Assembly: GCF_014905415.1 (NCBI RefSeq)
Contig: NZ_BNEO01000002.1
Coordinates: forward strand, 682,001 to 746,000
Length of the DNA: 64,000 bases
Reading direction: 5' to 3'
From: Virgibacillus salexigens
GTDB lineage: Bacteria; Bacillota; Bacilli; Bacillales; Amphibacillaceae
Below the pieces are notes generated by a model. It had not been told where the DNA came from. It saw only the letters and a program-made list of their open reading frames with translations, and made no database searches. Position 1 is the stretch's first letter. Every line of letters begins with the position of its first letter. This document shows positions 18,748 through 27,281 of this stretch, piece by piece. The position numbers and the translations under genes were made by a program.

Positions 18748-19617
18748 TAATTCCCACTTTACTTTCATTGCTTTATTGAGTCGATTAGCTACATCTTTCC
18801 AATTTACGACATTCCACCAATTATCAACATATACTTTTTTATCTGTTTTATATTGTAAATAATACGCATGTTCCCATACATCTAAAACGAGAAGAGGTAT
18901 AATGTCAGCTATTTGGAATAATTGATGTTTTTCAAATGATTGTACGCCTAATTTTCCATTTCTAGGATTCCAAAATAGGATAGCCCAACCATCGCCTTCG
19001 ACAGAGTTAGCTGTAGCAGTAAATAATGCTTTAAATCGATGCCATGATCCAAAGTCTGATTCTATCGTTTGTAATAATATACCAGAAGGTCGTTTTGCTG
19101 CATCAGGTGTCATATTAAACCAAAATATCGTATGCAATTGGTGACCAGAGCCATGAAATGCTTGTTCTCTTAACCAATATTTTATGAGATCCTTATTTAG
19201 CTTTTTTCCGTACAGTTCTTTTTCTGCTTTATTTAAACCATCTACATACCCTTGATGATGGACATCATGATGTAAACGCATAATTTCTTCACTGATGTAA
19301 GGTTCCAGCGCATTGTATGCATATGGTAATGGAGGCAGCTTATGCTGTCCATAATCAATACTATCCTCCTTAGAGCCTTTATGTTGCGATTGATGGATCT
19401 GATATAAGATTCTTTCGCCTTCATTATGAACAGTAGTCAATTTTTCTGCTGATCGTAATTGCTGCATTTGTTTCAATTGATTCACATCATGTTGCCAATT
19501 ATCCAGCTGACTTAACAGTTGTTCTTGATTTTCAATCTCTGATTTTTCGATTGTGGCTCGTGCTTGATTTCCCCATTGGATAAGATTATCTAGGTATTCA
19601 TTAACCGAACGATCCAT
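18742..19617 (-). CDS. sodF: Superoxide dismutase, Fe/Mn type with N-terminal extension (SodF-like)
   Basis: Converts superoxide to peroxide and oxygen. The C-terminal 200 residues are a complete Fe/Mn SOD: ligand histidines in LHHDVHHQGYVDGLN and AFHGSGHQLHTIFWFNM, and Asp/His in VLDVWEHAYYLQY, with WWNVVNW near the end. The first about 90 residues form an extra alpha-helical, Gln/Glu-rich region as in B. subtilis SodF (281 residues), not the shorter SodA. Here 291 residues. Metal choice cannot be read. The ATG has GAGGTGAT. It is transcribed after scpAB in a unit with an unusual leader (see 19664-19731). Confidence 0.9.
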   Translation of the reverse strand: MDRSVNEYLDNLIQWGNQARATIEKSEIENQEQLLSQLDNWQHDVNQLKQMQQLRSAEKLTTVHNEGERILYQIHQSQHKGSKEDSIDYGQHKLPPLPYAYNALEPYISEEIMRLHHDVHHQGYVDGLNKAEKELYGKKLNKDLIKYWLREQAFHGSGHQLHTIFWFNMTPDAAKRPSGILLQTIESDFGSWHRFKALFTATANSVEGDGWAILFWNPRNGKLGVQSFEKHQLFQIADIIPLLVLDVWEHAYYLQYKTDKKVYVDNWWNVVNWKDVANRLNKAMKVKWELY

Positions 19618-19663
19618 ATCATCACCTCAAGGTAGCATATGCCTATATCGGGTTGATGTGAAT

Positions 19664-19731
19664 CAAAAAAATGTAGTCCTATGCTTTCTTCATGCGCAAA
19701 CGACACGAGAACCCGTTTAGAAAGGCTACAT
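19664..19731 (-). promoter_or_regulatory. Terminator-like structured leader upstream of the superoxide dismutase gene
   Basis: On the minus strand ATGTAG pairs with CTACAT, nested AGAAAG/CTTTCT and AAACG/CGTTT stems fold inside, and six T follow directly, about 47 bases before the sodF ATG. scpB has its own terminator 130 bases upstream. It could be an attenuator in a sodF leader or the end of a small RNA. No known riboswitch class was recognised, and no convincing promoter seen between. Confidence 0.45.
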
Positions 19732-19861
19732 TCGTACAAAAGTATCTTGTTCCTATAGTAATCCAAACGATTTCACTCGACGCCGTTGGGATTAGTTGTT
19801 TTACATCCCCTAAAGGTTTATTTTCACACAAACAGAGCCTGTGGTTTAAAAAGACATAATT

Positions 19862-19885
19862 AAAAAAACTGGCGGTTTGCCAGCT
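19862..19885 (-). terminator. Terminator after scpB
   Basis: CTGGC/GCCAG stem with a 5-base loop followed by seven T on the minus strand, directly after the scpB stop. Confidence 0.85.
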
Positions 19886-20485
19886 TTACTTCGGTTCATT
19901 TTCATTTATATTTTCACTAAATCGTTCAAAAAACAAATCTGCCTCTGACTCCAGTTCTCCTTCAGTTTCTGGATTTTCAGGTAGAGGAGGCAAATCTTCG
20001 AGAGAAGTTAGTCCGAAGTATGTTAAAAATTCTTTTGTGGTAGCGAAAAGCATCGGTTTACCTACCGTATCTTTTCTACCAACTTCTTCGATTAATAATC
20101 GGGAAAGGAGCGTTTGAACAGGGCGATCACTCTTAACACCCCGAATATCTTCAATCTCTGTTCTCGTAATTGGTTGCTGATAAGCGATAATTGCTAATGT
20201 TTCAAGAGCAGCTTGAGACATTCGTGATGTTTGAGGTGTTTCTAATAATCTTTTATAATATTCGCTATGTTCTGGTTTTGTTGTCAAATGGAATACTTCA
20301 TGTGCTTGCATTAGCATGATACCACGGTCTGTGCTTTCATAATCATATTTTAATTCTTCCATTAAATGTTCAATTGTTGCTTCCGTTACTTCCATTATTT
20401 TTGAAAGCTGTTTTATGGTAATCCCTTCATTTCCGGAAGCAAACAATAATCCTTCTACAATCGCTTTTAATTTTGATATTTCCAC
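19886..20485 (-). CDS. scpB: Segregation and condensation protein B
   Basis: Winged-helix kite subunit of the Smc-ScpAB condensin. 199 residues with two winged-helix domains (LKAIVEGLLFASGNEGITIKQL; QAALETLAIIAYQQPITRTEIEDIRGVKSD split across the call) and an acidic C-terminus (EGELESEADLFFERF). GTG start with GGAGG at 7 bases, inside the scpA stop region; 2 bases separate the genes. Confidence 0.94.
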   Translation of the reverse strand: MEISKLKAIVEGLLFASGNEGITIKQLSKIMEVTEATIEHLMEELKYDYESTDRGIMLMQAHEVFHLTTKPEHSEYYKRLLETPQTSRMSQAALETLAIIAYQQPITRTEIEDIRGVKSDRPVQTLLSRLLIEEVGRKDTVGKPMLFATTKEFLTYFGLTSLEDLPPLPENPETEGELESEADLFFERFSENINENEPK

Positions 20486-20487
20486 CC

Positions 20488-21225
20488 TTATTCCTCCATA
20501 CGAAACACATATAATGCATCCAATTGTTTTTCTTGTTTACAATAAACTTGATTATTTTTCATTAATTCTAATAATGATATGAAGGTTACTACAATATGGG
20601 ATCTAGTTTGCGTCGTAAATAAGTGATCAAATAATATTCCTTCATCTGACAGATTAACAACTTCAAGTACTTCTTTCATACGTTGTTCTATAGATACTTC
20701 CATACGCTTAATCTTCGTATCTAAAGGAGTATTCCATTTCTTACGTTCAAACATTTTTCCTAGAGCATTAATCATATCATATACAGATAAATCGCCTTGG
20801 ACAACCGTTGTTGTCTCACTTAGGTAGTTATCAAAGTTTGCAGGTGGCCTTGTATACAGTTGATTAGCCTCTCTTTCTTTTTCCTGTAATTGTGCAGCAG
20901 CTTCTTTATATTTTCTATATTCAATTAATCGATACATTAATTCTTCACGAGGATCCTCCATATATTCTTCAACTTCGTCATCTATCTCCGGTTTTGGCAG
21001 TAGCATTTGGCTTTTAATTTCCACCAGCGTTGCCGCCATTACAAGATATTCGCTTGCTACATTTAACTCAAGCTGATGCATGGTGTGAATATAATTCATG
21101 TATTGTTCTGTGATTTGTGCTACAGGAATATCATAAATATCAATTTCGTATTGATTAATTAAATGGAGCAGTAAATCAAGCGGTCCTTCGAACGCATCTA
21201 ATTTCACCTGATATGCTTGATTCAA
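20488..21225 (-). CDS. scpA: Segregation and condensation protein A
   Basis: Kleisin subunit of the Smc condensin. 245 residues; N-terminal FEGPLDLLLHLINQYEIDIYDIP binds Smc, C-terminal winged helix near residues 170-240. The TTG start has AAGGGA at 9 bases and yields MNQAYQVKLDAFEGP, which agrees with orthologues. A candidate promoter lies upstream: TATAAT at 21264-21269 with a poor -35. It is divergent from the yjcZ-like gene. Confidence 0.93.
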   Translation of the reverse strand: MNQAYQVKLDAFEGPLDLLLHLINQYEIDIYDIPVAQITEQYMNYIHTMHQLELNVASEYLVMAATLVEIKSQMLLPKPEIDDEVEEYMEDPREELMYRLIEYRKYKEAAAQLQEKEREANQLYTRPPANFDNYLSETTTVVQGDLSVYDMINALGKMFERKKWNTPLDTKIKRMEVSIEQRMKEVLEVVNLSDEGILFDHLFTTQTRSHIVVTFISLLELMKNNQVYCKQEKQLDALYVFRMEE

Positions 21226-21278
21226 TTTATTTCGTCCCTTTCCTTCTAAAAATTAGTGCAATAATTATAAACGCCCAT

Positions 21279-21306
21279 ACACGATTGAATATCCCGTCAT
21301 ACGTTA
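21279..21306 (+). promoter_or_regulatory. Candidate SigK-type promoter of the yjcZ-like gene
   Basis: CATACGTTA (SigK -10 CATAnnnTA) with AC 17 bases upstream. Sporulation control is expected for this miniprotein family; the call is by pattern only. Confidence 0.4.
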
Positions 21307-21368
21307 TTACTGTAAGATAAATGTTATTAAAGACATTTAGGCAAAGAAGAAAAAGGAGGTATTTCATC

Positions 21369-21458
21369 ATGAGTGGTGGATATGGTTACGGCGGAGGTTT
21401 CGCGTTAATCGTAGTATTGTTCATTTTATTAATTATTGTCGGTGCTGCTTGGCTCTAA
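21369..21458 (+). CDS. YjcZ-family sporulation miniprotein
   Basis: A 29-residue protein, [20 protein letters not shown] then LIIVGAAWL: a glycine/tyrosine-rich head and a single membrane helix, the signature of the tiny YjcZ/sporulation family. A strong SD AAGGAGG sits 9 bases before the ATG, and a terminator follows. It is isolated, divergent from scpA. Orthologues are made in sporulation and localise to spore membranes or coat; function is unknown. Confidence 0.85.
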   Translation: MSGGYGYGGGFALIVVLFILLIIVGAAWL

Positions 21459-21488
21459 GTCATTGATTACATGGAGCAGCACGAAAAT

Positions 21489-21519
21489 AAAAGCCGGCCC
21501 TTAAGAGGGCTGGCTTTTT
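21489..21519. terminator. Bidirectional terminator after the miniprotein gene and ribT
   Basis: AAAAGCCGGCCC pairs with GGGCTGGCTTTT (one G-T) with a 6-base loop, between converging genes. Confidence 0.85.
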
Positions 21520-21895
21520 ATTCATCGTTTTCCTTCTCTTCCTTTGAATCACCATCGCATTTCATATAAAATTGCTGAATTTTATCACTTGCACAAACAG
21601 CATATTTGTTATGATAAAGCCTCTCAATTTCATTGACCATTTTTTTGCCAATTCCGAGATTACGATGAGAAGGATTTACGGAAACATGCTGAATAACAGC
21701 ATTTATTTCATCTTCTATCCTTACCCCGACAGCACCAAGTATATCTTCTTCTTTCCACAAATATAGATGCCAATCTGGATTCGTTTCATATTCTTTTATC
21801 GTTTGTTGCAATTTCTTTACATCTTTTTCTTCTGGCATAAAAGATAATAAACCCATTGCGATTTTTTCTTGATTCTTCTTATAGCGAATTAACAT
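21518..21895 (-). CDS. ribT: GNAT acetyltransferase RibT-like
   Basis: An acetyltransferase-fold protein of 125 residues, starting MLIRYKKNQEKIAMGLLSFM, near-identical in pattern to RibT (124 residues) of the B. subtilis riboflavin operon. The acetyl-CoA pocket is HVSVNPSHRNLGIGKKMV. ATG with GAGGGG at 6 bases. In B. subtilis ribT ends ribDEAHT; here ribDEAH are absent and no FMN riboswitch was seen, so it is an orphan. The substrate is not established. Confidence 0.88.
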   Translation of the reverse strand: MLIRYKKNQEKIAMGLLSFMPEEKDVKKLQQTIKEYETNPDWHLYLWKEEDILGAVGVRIEDEINAVIQHVSVNPSHRNLGIGKKMVNEIERLYHNKYAVCASDKIQQFYMKCDGDSKEEKENDE

Positions 21896-22069
21896 AAATA
21901 CCCCTCATTAACGTAATAACTTACGTATACATCGAAAGCTTGAATTCATTTGATGTTCGTTTAATCATTTAATGTATTATCAAATTAGCTACTTTTGGAG
22001 TTTGTAATTATATTTATGCATGTTTTATCTAGTTTGTCAAATTTAGCTTTTTTATAGATACAACATGGT

Positions 22070-22531
22070 TCAATTACCTTTTATTTGCTTTAATAATAAG
22101 TTAAAAACGACATATCCGTCTGTTCTTTTCCCTTGATAGCGAAATGGTATCAGATTAATAATAGATAACCAAGCATTAAATAGCAAAAATAACTGAATTA
22201 ATGAGTTAGCATTCATTTGATAGAAAAACCAACAGATAATGACGACGACGCCACTCACAAATGGTCCAAATATGGAAATGAAGATTATTTCTAAACGAGT
22301 GTAGCAAGGTTGTCTCTCACTTGTTGCAACTCCTCCCAAAAAGAACAACGGATAAATTATCATGTGGACCTTACCCACTATAACGGTTTTTCCTTTTTTT
22401 CCAACCCCAATAGATATGTAGATTCGATCTGCTCCAATGAGCCATGCAGCAATAGCATGGCCAAATTCATGTATGAATATACTTACTGGAGCTACTAACA
22501 ATAATAAATATACAAGCTTTACGAATTCCAT
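22070..22531 (-). CDS. Small M50 (site-2 protease-like) metallopeptidase
   Basis: An intramembrane zinc protease candidate, 153 residues. HEFGHA (HExxH) is in the first helix, and the second conserved motif reads INLIPFRYQGKRTDGYVV, so the third ligand aspartate is in place. Four hydrophobic helices; no PDZ or CBS domain is visible, so it is a compact SpoIVFB-like form. ATG 22531 has GAAGG at 10 bases; ATG 22543 lies directly on the SD. It stands between ppiB and ribT. The substrate is unknown; catalysis is inferred from motifs only. Confidence 0.8.
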   Translation of the reverse strand: MEFVKLVYLLLLVAPVSIFIHEFGHAIAAWLIGADRIYISIGVGKKGKTVIVGKVHMIIYPLFFLGGVATSERQPCYTRLEIIFISIFGPFVSGVVVIICWFFYQMNANSLIQLFLLFNAWLSIINLIPFRYQGKRTDGYVVFNLLLKQIKGN

Positions 22532-22565
22532 ATACGTCGTCATCCTTCAAGAAAACAAAGCATGC

Positions 22566-23003
22566 TTATGCAGGATAAATGTTTACTTCTTTCATAACAT
22601 CCCCATTTTGCATGGATTTAGCAAATTCAATTCCTGAAGTAACCTGCCCGAATACGGTATGGACACCATTTAGATGAGGTTGAGATTCATGTACAATGAA
22701 AAATTGGCAACTTCCAGTATTTTTTCCGGCATGTGCCATTGATAGCGATCCCTCTTGATGTTTATGTGGATTTCCTTCTGTTTCACAATCGATGGTATAA
22801 CCCGCTGAACCCGTTCCATTTCCAACTGGGCATCCACCTTGACTAACAAACCCAGGGATCACGCGATGAAACGTCAATCCATTATAAAAACCTTCATTTG
22901 CTAGCTTTTCGAAGTTGGCAACTGTATTCGGAGCTGCTTCTTCAAAAAGATCAAATTCAATTTTATTATCATTTTCCATTAAAATATACCCTTTTTTTGC
23001 CAT
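22566..23003 (-). CDS. ppiB: Peptidyl-prolyl cis-trans isomerase (cyclophilin) PpiB
   Basis: Catalyses proline isomerisation in folding, cytosolic. 145 residues with the cyclophilin core: [18 protein letters not shown] (catalytic Arg), [19 protein letters not shown] and [15 protein letters not shown] 23003 has AAAGGTGAT at 7 bases; the upstream ATG at 23015 lacks one. It follows lysA, as in B. subtilis. Confidence 0.95.
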   Translation of the reverse strand: MAKKGYILMENDNKIEFDLFEEAAPNTVANFEKLANEGFYNGLTFHRVIPGFVSQGGCPVGNGTGSAGYTIDCETEGNPHKHQEGSLSMAHAGKNTGSCQFFIVHESQPHLNGVHTVFGQVTSGIEFAKSMQNGDVMKEVNIYPA

Positions 23004-23086
23004 GCTATTAATCACCTTTTTCTATTAGACTATCGTTTATTTTATCATTTAATTTCAACGAAGAAAAGAATTGTTACTATCGGTCG

Positions 23087-24394
23087 TTATTCATAACTCA
23101 AATCATTCCGCGTAATGTCCTGATATGTTTCCCGTTTTAATACTAACTTATCCTCACCATCTTCAATAAACACGATCGCAGGTTTTGCAATCCGATTATA
23201 GTGGTTAGCCATCGAATAACCATAGGCTCCTGTAGAAAAAACAGCTAATATATCATTCGAATGTACTTGCGGGAGCGGGAGATCCCAAATTAGCATGTCA
23301 CCAGATTCACAACACTTGCCTGCTACTGAGACTTCACTATCTGGAGCTTGATTTGCTTTGTTTGCAAGGATTGCCTCGTATTTTGCCTGATATAATGCAG
23401 GCCTTAAATTATCGGTCATTCCTCCATCAACTGCTATATAATTCCTGATTCCTGGGATCTGCTTAATAGCCCCAACTGTATAAAGTGTAATACCCGCATT
23501 CCCCGCAATAGCTCGGCCAGGTTCTAACCATATTTCTGGCATTGGAATAGCTAATGCTTCCACCTGTTTCTTTACCTCATTTACGAGTTCCTTAACGTAA
23601 ACTGCATATGGTATTGGTGCGTCCTGTGAAGTATAGCGAATTCCATATCCGCCCCCTAAATTCAATACTTCTGGAATAAATTGATACGTATCTTTCCATT
23701 TTTTAAGCTCTTGAAATAATACTTCTGTAGCAATTAAAAAACGATCTGTTTCAAAGATTTGGGAACCAATATGACAATGTAACCCTTTGAACTGTATGTG
23801 AGAATGTTGAAATAATTGTTGAAATGCTTGCTCTGCCTGTCCGTTTGTTAGATTAAAGCCAAACTTAGAATCTTCATTCCCAGTCATAATATATTGATGT
23901 GTTTTAGACTCAATTCCTGGAGTAACACGCATGAGTACATCCATCTGCTTGTCTTGTTCTTGTAATAATTCAGCGACAAGCTCTATTTCTCTAAAATTAT
24001 CTACCACAATACAGCCAATATTATGATCAATTGCCATCCGTAATTCATTCATACTTTTATTATTTCCATGTAAGTGTATGTTTTCAGTTGGAAAATCCGC
24101 CTGTAACGCGGTAAATAACTCACCTTCAGAGACAACATCCAAGCACATACCTTCTTGTTTCATCACTTGTAACATAGCTACCGTTGAAAAAGCTTTGCTG
24201 GCATAGGCTACTTTAGCAGGTACATTCAATTCTTTAAACGTCTCAATAAACGCGCGACAATTCTCTCTTATAATATGTACATCATAAACATAAAGTGGGG
24301 TACCGTATTTATTTACAAGATCTATACTATCCACCCCACCAATTTCCAAATGTCCATGCTGATTAACTTGAAATGGGTGGTTATCAATTATCAT
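23087..24394 (-). CDS. lysA: Diaminopimelate decarboxylase
   Basis: PLP enzyme giving L-lysine from meso-diaminopimelate. 435 residues. The PLP lysine is in VAYASKAFSTVAML, the phosphate-binding GGGYGIRY and the dimer-interface C-terminal motif GKCCESGDML are present, with YGYSMANHYN near the end. SD GGAGG. It directly follows the terminated spoVAF gene and precedes ppiB, the B. subtilis order. Confidence 0.96.
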   Translation of the reverse strand: MIIDNHPFQVNQHGHLEIGGVDSIDLVNKYGTPLYVYDVHIIRENCRAFIETFKELNVPAKVAYASKAFSTVAMLQVMKQEGMCLDVVSEGELFTALQADFPTENIHLHGNNKSMNELRMAIDHNIGCIVVDNFREIELVAELLQEQDKQMDVLMRVTPGIESKTHQYIMTGNEDSKFGFNLTNGQAEQAFQQLFQHSHIQFKGLHCHIGSQIFETDRFLIATEVLFQELKKWKDTYQFIPEVLNLGGGYGIRYTSQDAPIPYAVYVKELVNEVKKQVEALAIPMPEIWLEPGRAIAGNAGITLYTVGAIKQIPGIRNYIAVDGGMTDNLRPALYQAKYEAILANKANQAPDSEVSVAGKCCESGDMLIWDLPLPQVHSNDILAVFSTGAYGYSMANHYNRIAKPAIVFIEDGEDKLVLKRETYQDITRNDLSYE

Positions 24395-24459
24395 GGTATA
24401 TGTCCTCCAAGCAATTCTTTCGCAATTATATTTTAAAACTTTATCATATTGCTGTACAA

Positions 24460-24491
24460 AAGAAAAGAGCTAACCTTAGTAGTAGCTCTTA
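24460..24491 (-). terminator. Terminator after spoVAF
   Basis: AAGAGCTA/TAGCTCTT with a 10-base loop and TTCTTTTG on the minus strand. Confidence 0.7.
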
Positions 24492-25979
24492 GTTATTATT
24501 TTTTTCAGGCTGTCGGTAATTATTCTTGGGATGCACTATACTCGGACGACTATTCGTGAATGGCATCGGAATCCTTACCAACGTATGCAGCATCGCTCTA
24601 GGGTTAAATGGTATAAATGGCCATAGGTAAGGAGTTCTTAATGACTTTAAGCTTGCTAAACCCAAGAGGTGTACTAAGAACATGCCGATAAATCCGTAAA
24701 GCCCATATAACCCAGTAATAATAACAAATAAAATATTAACTATCTTATTCGAAACACTCAACTCATAACTTGGAGTAACATATGTACCCACTGCACTAAT
24801 GGACACATATAAGATTACTTCTGGACTAAACATACCAACATCGATTGCAATTTGACCAATAAGCACAGCTGCGATAAGCCCCATCGAAGTTGATAAGGGT
24901 GTCGGTGTATGAATAGCAGCCATCCTTAAAAACTCAATTCCGACAATTGCCATTATGATTTGGATCGGAATCGAAATATTACCGTCTTCATTTGGTCCAA
25001 TAAACGCTAATTCTTTCGGCAATAAATTTGGTTCCATTACAAACAGTAACCATAATGGAAGCAAGTACATCGAAGCGAAAACAGCTAGAAATCGAATCCA
25101 ACGTATAAAAGTACCAATTGCTGGTGTTTGCCGATATTCCTCTGCATGCTGTAAATGGTGAAATAAAGTAGTCGGTAAAATAATCACACTTGGGGACGTA
25201 TCTACTGTTATTAATACATGCCCTTCTAATAAATGGTTGGCTGCAACATCGGGCCTTTCAGTATATCGTACTAGTGGAAACGGAATCCATTTGCGATTAA
25301 TAATAAATTCATCAATTGTTTTATCAGCCATCGAGAGGCCATCAATTTCAATTTGTTCAACCCTGTCTTTAATAAGATTGATTAAACCTTCATCTGCCAC
25401 ATCATCAATGTAGCTGAGACATACGTCTGTCTTTGATCGCTCACCAACCTTTAGCATTTCATTTCGTAAACGTGGATCACGAATCCTTCTTCTAGTTAGT
25501 GCTGTATTTTCAATGATATTTTCTGTATACCCATCACGGGAACCTCGAACAACACGTTCAGTATCAGGTTCTTCAGGTGTCCTGCCTGGATAATTCCTAA
25601 CGTCGATGATAAATGCATACTTCTCTCCATCAACAAAAAGAACAATGAGACCTGACAGCATTTGATCAATTGATTCATCCATTGTTTTTGCTTTTTCCAC
25701 CTGCTGATGAAGCAGCCGATTTTCAATGATCTCTGGAAGTTTTTTGCTGTTTGACTCGTGGTCATTCAAATTAACCAGTTCTTTAAGTAAATCCTGAATA
25801 ATAATGGAATCACATAACCCGGTCACATAATATACTTGAACTTTACGCTTTAACAACACAACTTCACGAAATCCCAAATCAAATGAGACTCCAATGCCCA
25901 ATCGTTTCTCCATATATTTTTCTGTTTCTTTAATATTAGGAGAGACATGGATTTTTTGGTCATGTTCTTTCTTTTTCAT
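24489..25979 (-). CDS. spoVAF: Spore germination protein SpoVAF (GerA family)
   Basis: A GerA-type membrane protein in the inner spore membrane. 496 residues; the N-terminal half is soluble (about residues 1-290), with GSRDGYTENIIENTALTRRRI as in GerAA/SpoVAF, followed by five to six helices. ATG 25979 has GGAGGG at 7 bases; the longer TTG-initiated start is not needed. In B. subtilis it is the last spoVA gene; here it follows spoVAB directly, without AC, AD or AE. Confidence 0.92.
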   Translation of the reverse strand: MKKKEHDQKIHVSPNIKETEKYMEKRLGIGVSFDLGFREVVLLKRKVQVYYVTGLCDSIIIQDLLKELVNLNDHESNSKKLPEIIENRLLHQQVEKAKTMDESIDQMLSGLIVLFVDGEKYAFIIDVRNYPGRTPEEPDTERVVRGSRDGYTENIIENTALTRRRIRDPRLRNEMLKVGERSKTDVCLSYIDDVADEGLINLIKDRVEQIEIDGLSMADKTIDEFIINRKWIPFPLVRYTERPDVAANHLLEGHVLITVDTSPSVIILPTTLFHHLQHAEEYRQTPAIGTFIRWIRFLAVFASMYLLPLWLLFVMEPNLLPKELAFIGPNEDGNISIPIQIIMAIVGIEFLRMAAIHTPTPLSTSMGLIAAVLIGQIAIDVGMFSPEVILYVSISAVGTYVTPSYELSVSNKIVNILFVIITGLYGLYGFIGMFLVHLLGLASLKSLRTPYLWPFIPFNPRAMLHTLVRIPMPFTNSRPSIVHPKNNYRQPEKNNN

Positions 25980-25995
25980 ATGTATCCCTCCACTC

Positions 25996-26424
25996 TCATT
26001 GTTTAACAAAGTATATCCATTGAAATAATGAACCAGCTATTTTACCAAATACAATCGCCATCAACAGCCAAAGCATATGTTTGTCCACTCCTATTCGCTT
26101 GTAAAGAATCGGAAAAACATTTAATACTTCTGTTAGTGCCGCTGCAAGCATGCCATTAAATATTCCCTGTAATAATCCCCAAATGGCGAGAAAAATCACC
26201 GAATAATTCCATGTTGAATTGGTAAACGATAAATACGTCCCAAAGATACTCGCGAACAGAATGCAAGCAGTATATATATTTAAAAACATCTCTGTTTTGC
26301 TTAATTGGATTAGCCTGGGAACAATCCCTAGCACCGTGATAAAAGCAACGTAACCAGCCCCTACAGCAATACCTGCAGAAAAACCAATGATAACCTCAAT
26401 GAAGTTACTTAGAAGTATTGGCAT
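25996..26424 (-). CDS. spoVAB: Stage V sporulation protein AB
   Basis: Small membrane protein, 142 residues with four helices (AGIAVGAGYVAFITVLGIVPRL near the start). It overlaps the spoVAA stop by 20 bases with a poor SD, so coupled. Its role in dipicolinate uptake or germination is not well defined. The call rests on context and hydropathy plus sequence pattern. Confidence 0.88.
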   Translation of the reverse strand: MPILLSNFIEVIIGFSAGIAVGAGYVAFITVLGIVPRLIQLSKTEMFLNIYTACILFASIFGTYLSFTNSTWNYSVIFLAIWGLLQGIFNGMLAAALTEVLNVFPILYKRIGVDKHMLWLLMAIVFGKIAGSLFQWIYFVKQ

Positions 26425-27022
26425 CGTTTAATTTATTCTCGTATTGAATGACATAATTATCTAGGTCTTGCTGATAATTATAAATCTCAACTTCTAAGGG
26501 GCTTGGTTCTTCGTTAAATCGTTTATTAAACCAATGATTAAAAAACAATAACATACCGACACCTAGTCCAAATGAATACGGTATTTGAATCCAAAGTGGA
26601 AACTCTTTTACTTCACCTGTTAATAAATAATGAATCTTTTGCTGTACTTCTTGCATACTTACATCATAATGAAAGTTCATAATTGTCATAGCAGTACCAA
26701 CAAATAATAAAATCCATACGCCAATCGATAATAATAAAGAAGGGGATTTCTTTTTTGGTTGTACCCGAATAATCGTCTGCGTCGGGCCGATTAATTGAAA
26801 TTCTAAATCAGCATAATCCTTTATTAAGTGATCGATAATCAAAAAGCTATCGATAATGATAATATTTTTATCTTTTTTGGTTACATGATAAATCGGCGTG
26901 TTTTCTAATCTCCTTTTGACATTTCCGTTAGTTGAAATAAAAGCAATATCCTTTAATTTGATTTCTTGGTATCCAGATAGCTCTATATTCTTTTTCATAC
27001 GTAAATAAACTTGTTCAGCCAT
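26405..27022 (-). CDS. spoVAA: Stage V sporulation protein AA
   Basis: Membrane protein of 205 residues: a soluble N-terminal region (1-110) with IELSGYQEIKLKDIAFI, then two helices (LLLSIGVWILLFVGTAM; FGLGVGMLLFFNHWF). ATG 27022 has GAGGAG at 8 bases. First gene of the shortened spoVA locus, after the spoIIA operon as in B. subtilis. A SigG promoter is expected; I could not identify one convincingly. Confidence 0.87.
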   Translation of the reverse strand: MAEQVYLRMKKNIELSGYQEIKLKDIAFISTNGNVKRRLENTPIYHVTKKDKNIIIIDSFLIIDHLIKDYADLEFQLIGPTQTIIRVQPKKKSPSLLLSIGVWILLFVGTAMTIMNFHYDVSMQEVQQKIHYLLTGEVKEFPLWIQIPYSFGLGVGMLLFFNHWFNKRFNEEPSPLEVEIYNYQQDLDNYVIQYENKLNDANTSK

Positions 27023-27150
27023 AATGATTCTCCTCAAACAATTTATGTATCAAATAGTATTTGCCAAATATCCATTAATTATCACGAATTCTATACTTTC
27101 GTTTCGAAGAAATCTTTCCTACAAGACAATTGGCAGCATGTTCGAGTATA

Positions 27151-27190
27151 TTGGGGCTGGACATAACTAAAATTCGTCTCAGCAATCTCA
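27151..27190. repeat. Candidate short interspersed-repeat remnant
   Basis: TTGGGGCTGGACATAAC then AAAATTCGTC resembles the GGGGCTGGGACATAAC-type intergenic repeats known in several Firmicutes; here one G is missing. Only one copy was seen in the window, so a repeat is inference. Confidence 0.3.
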
Positions 27191-27251
27191 TACTATTACC
27201 ACAGAAACACACCCCGATTAACCGACAATGCCATCCACTTCAAACATAACG

Positions 27252-27281
27252 AAAAAAATCATCACCAAGGTGATGATTTTT
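27252..27281 (-). terminator. Terminator after sigF
   Basis: A 13-bp perfect stem AAAAATCATCACC with its complement and a 2-base loop plus T-run; it overlaps the sigF stop. Confidence 0.85.

Noticed and set aside
21896-22069. FMN riboswitch before ribT
   Set aside because: No RFN element features were found in the 174-base gap.
25496-25765. Second frame inside spoVAF suggesting a frameshift
   Set aside because: The spoVAF frame is uninterrupted with full family length.
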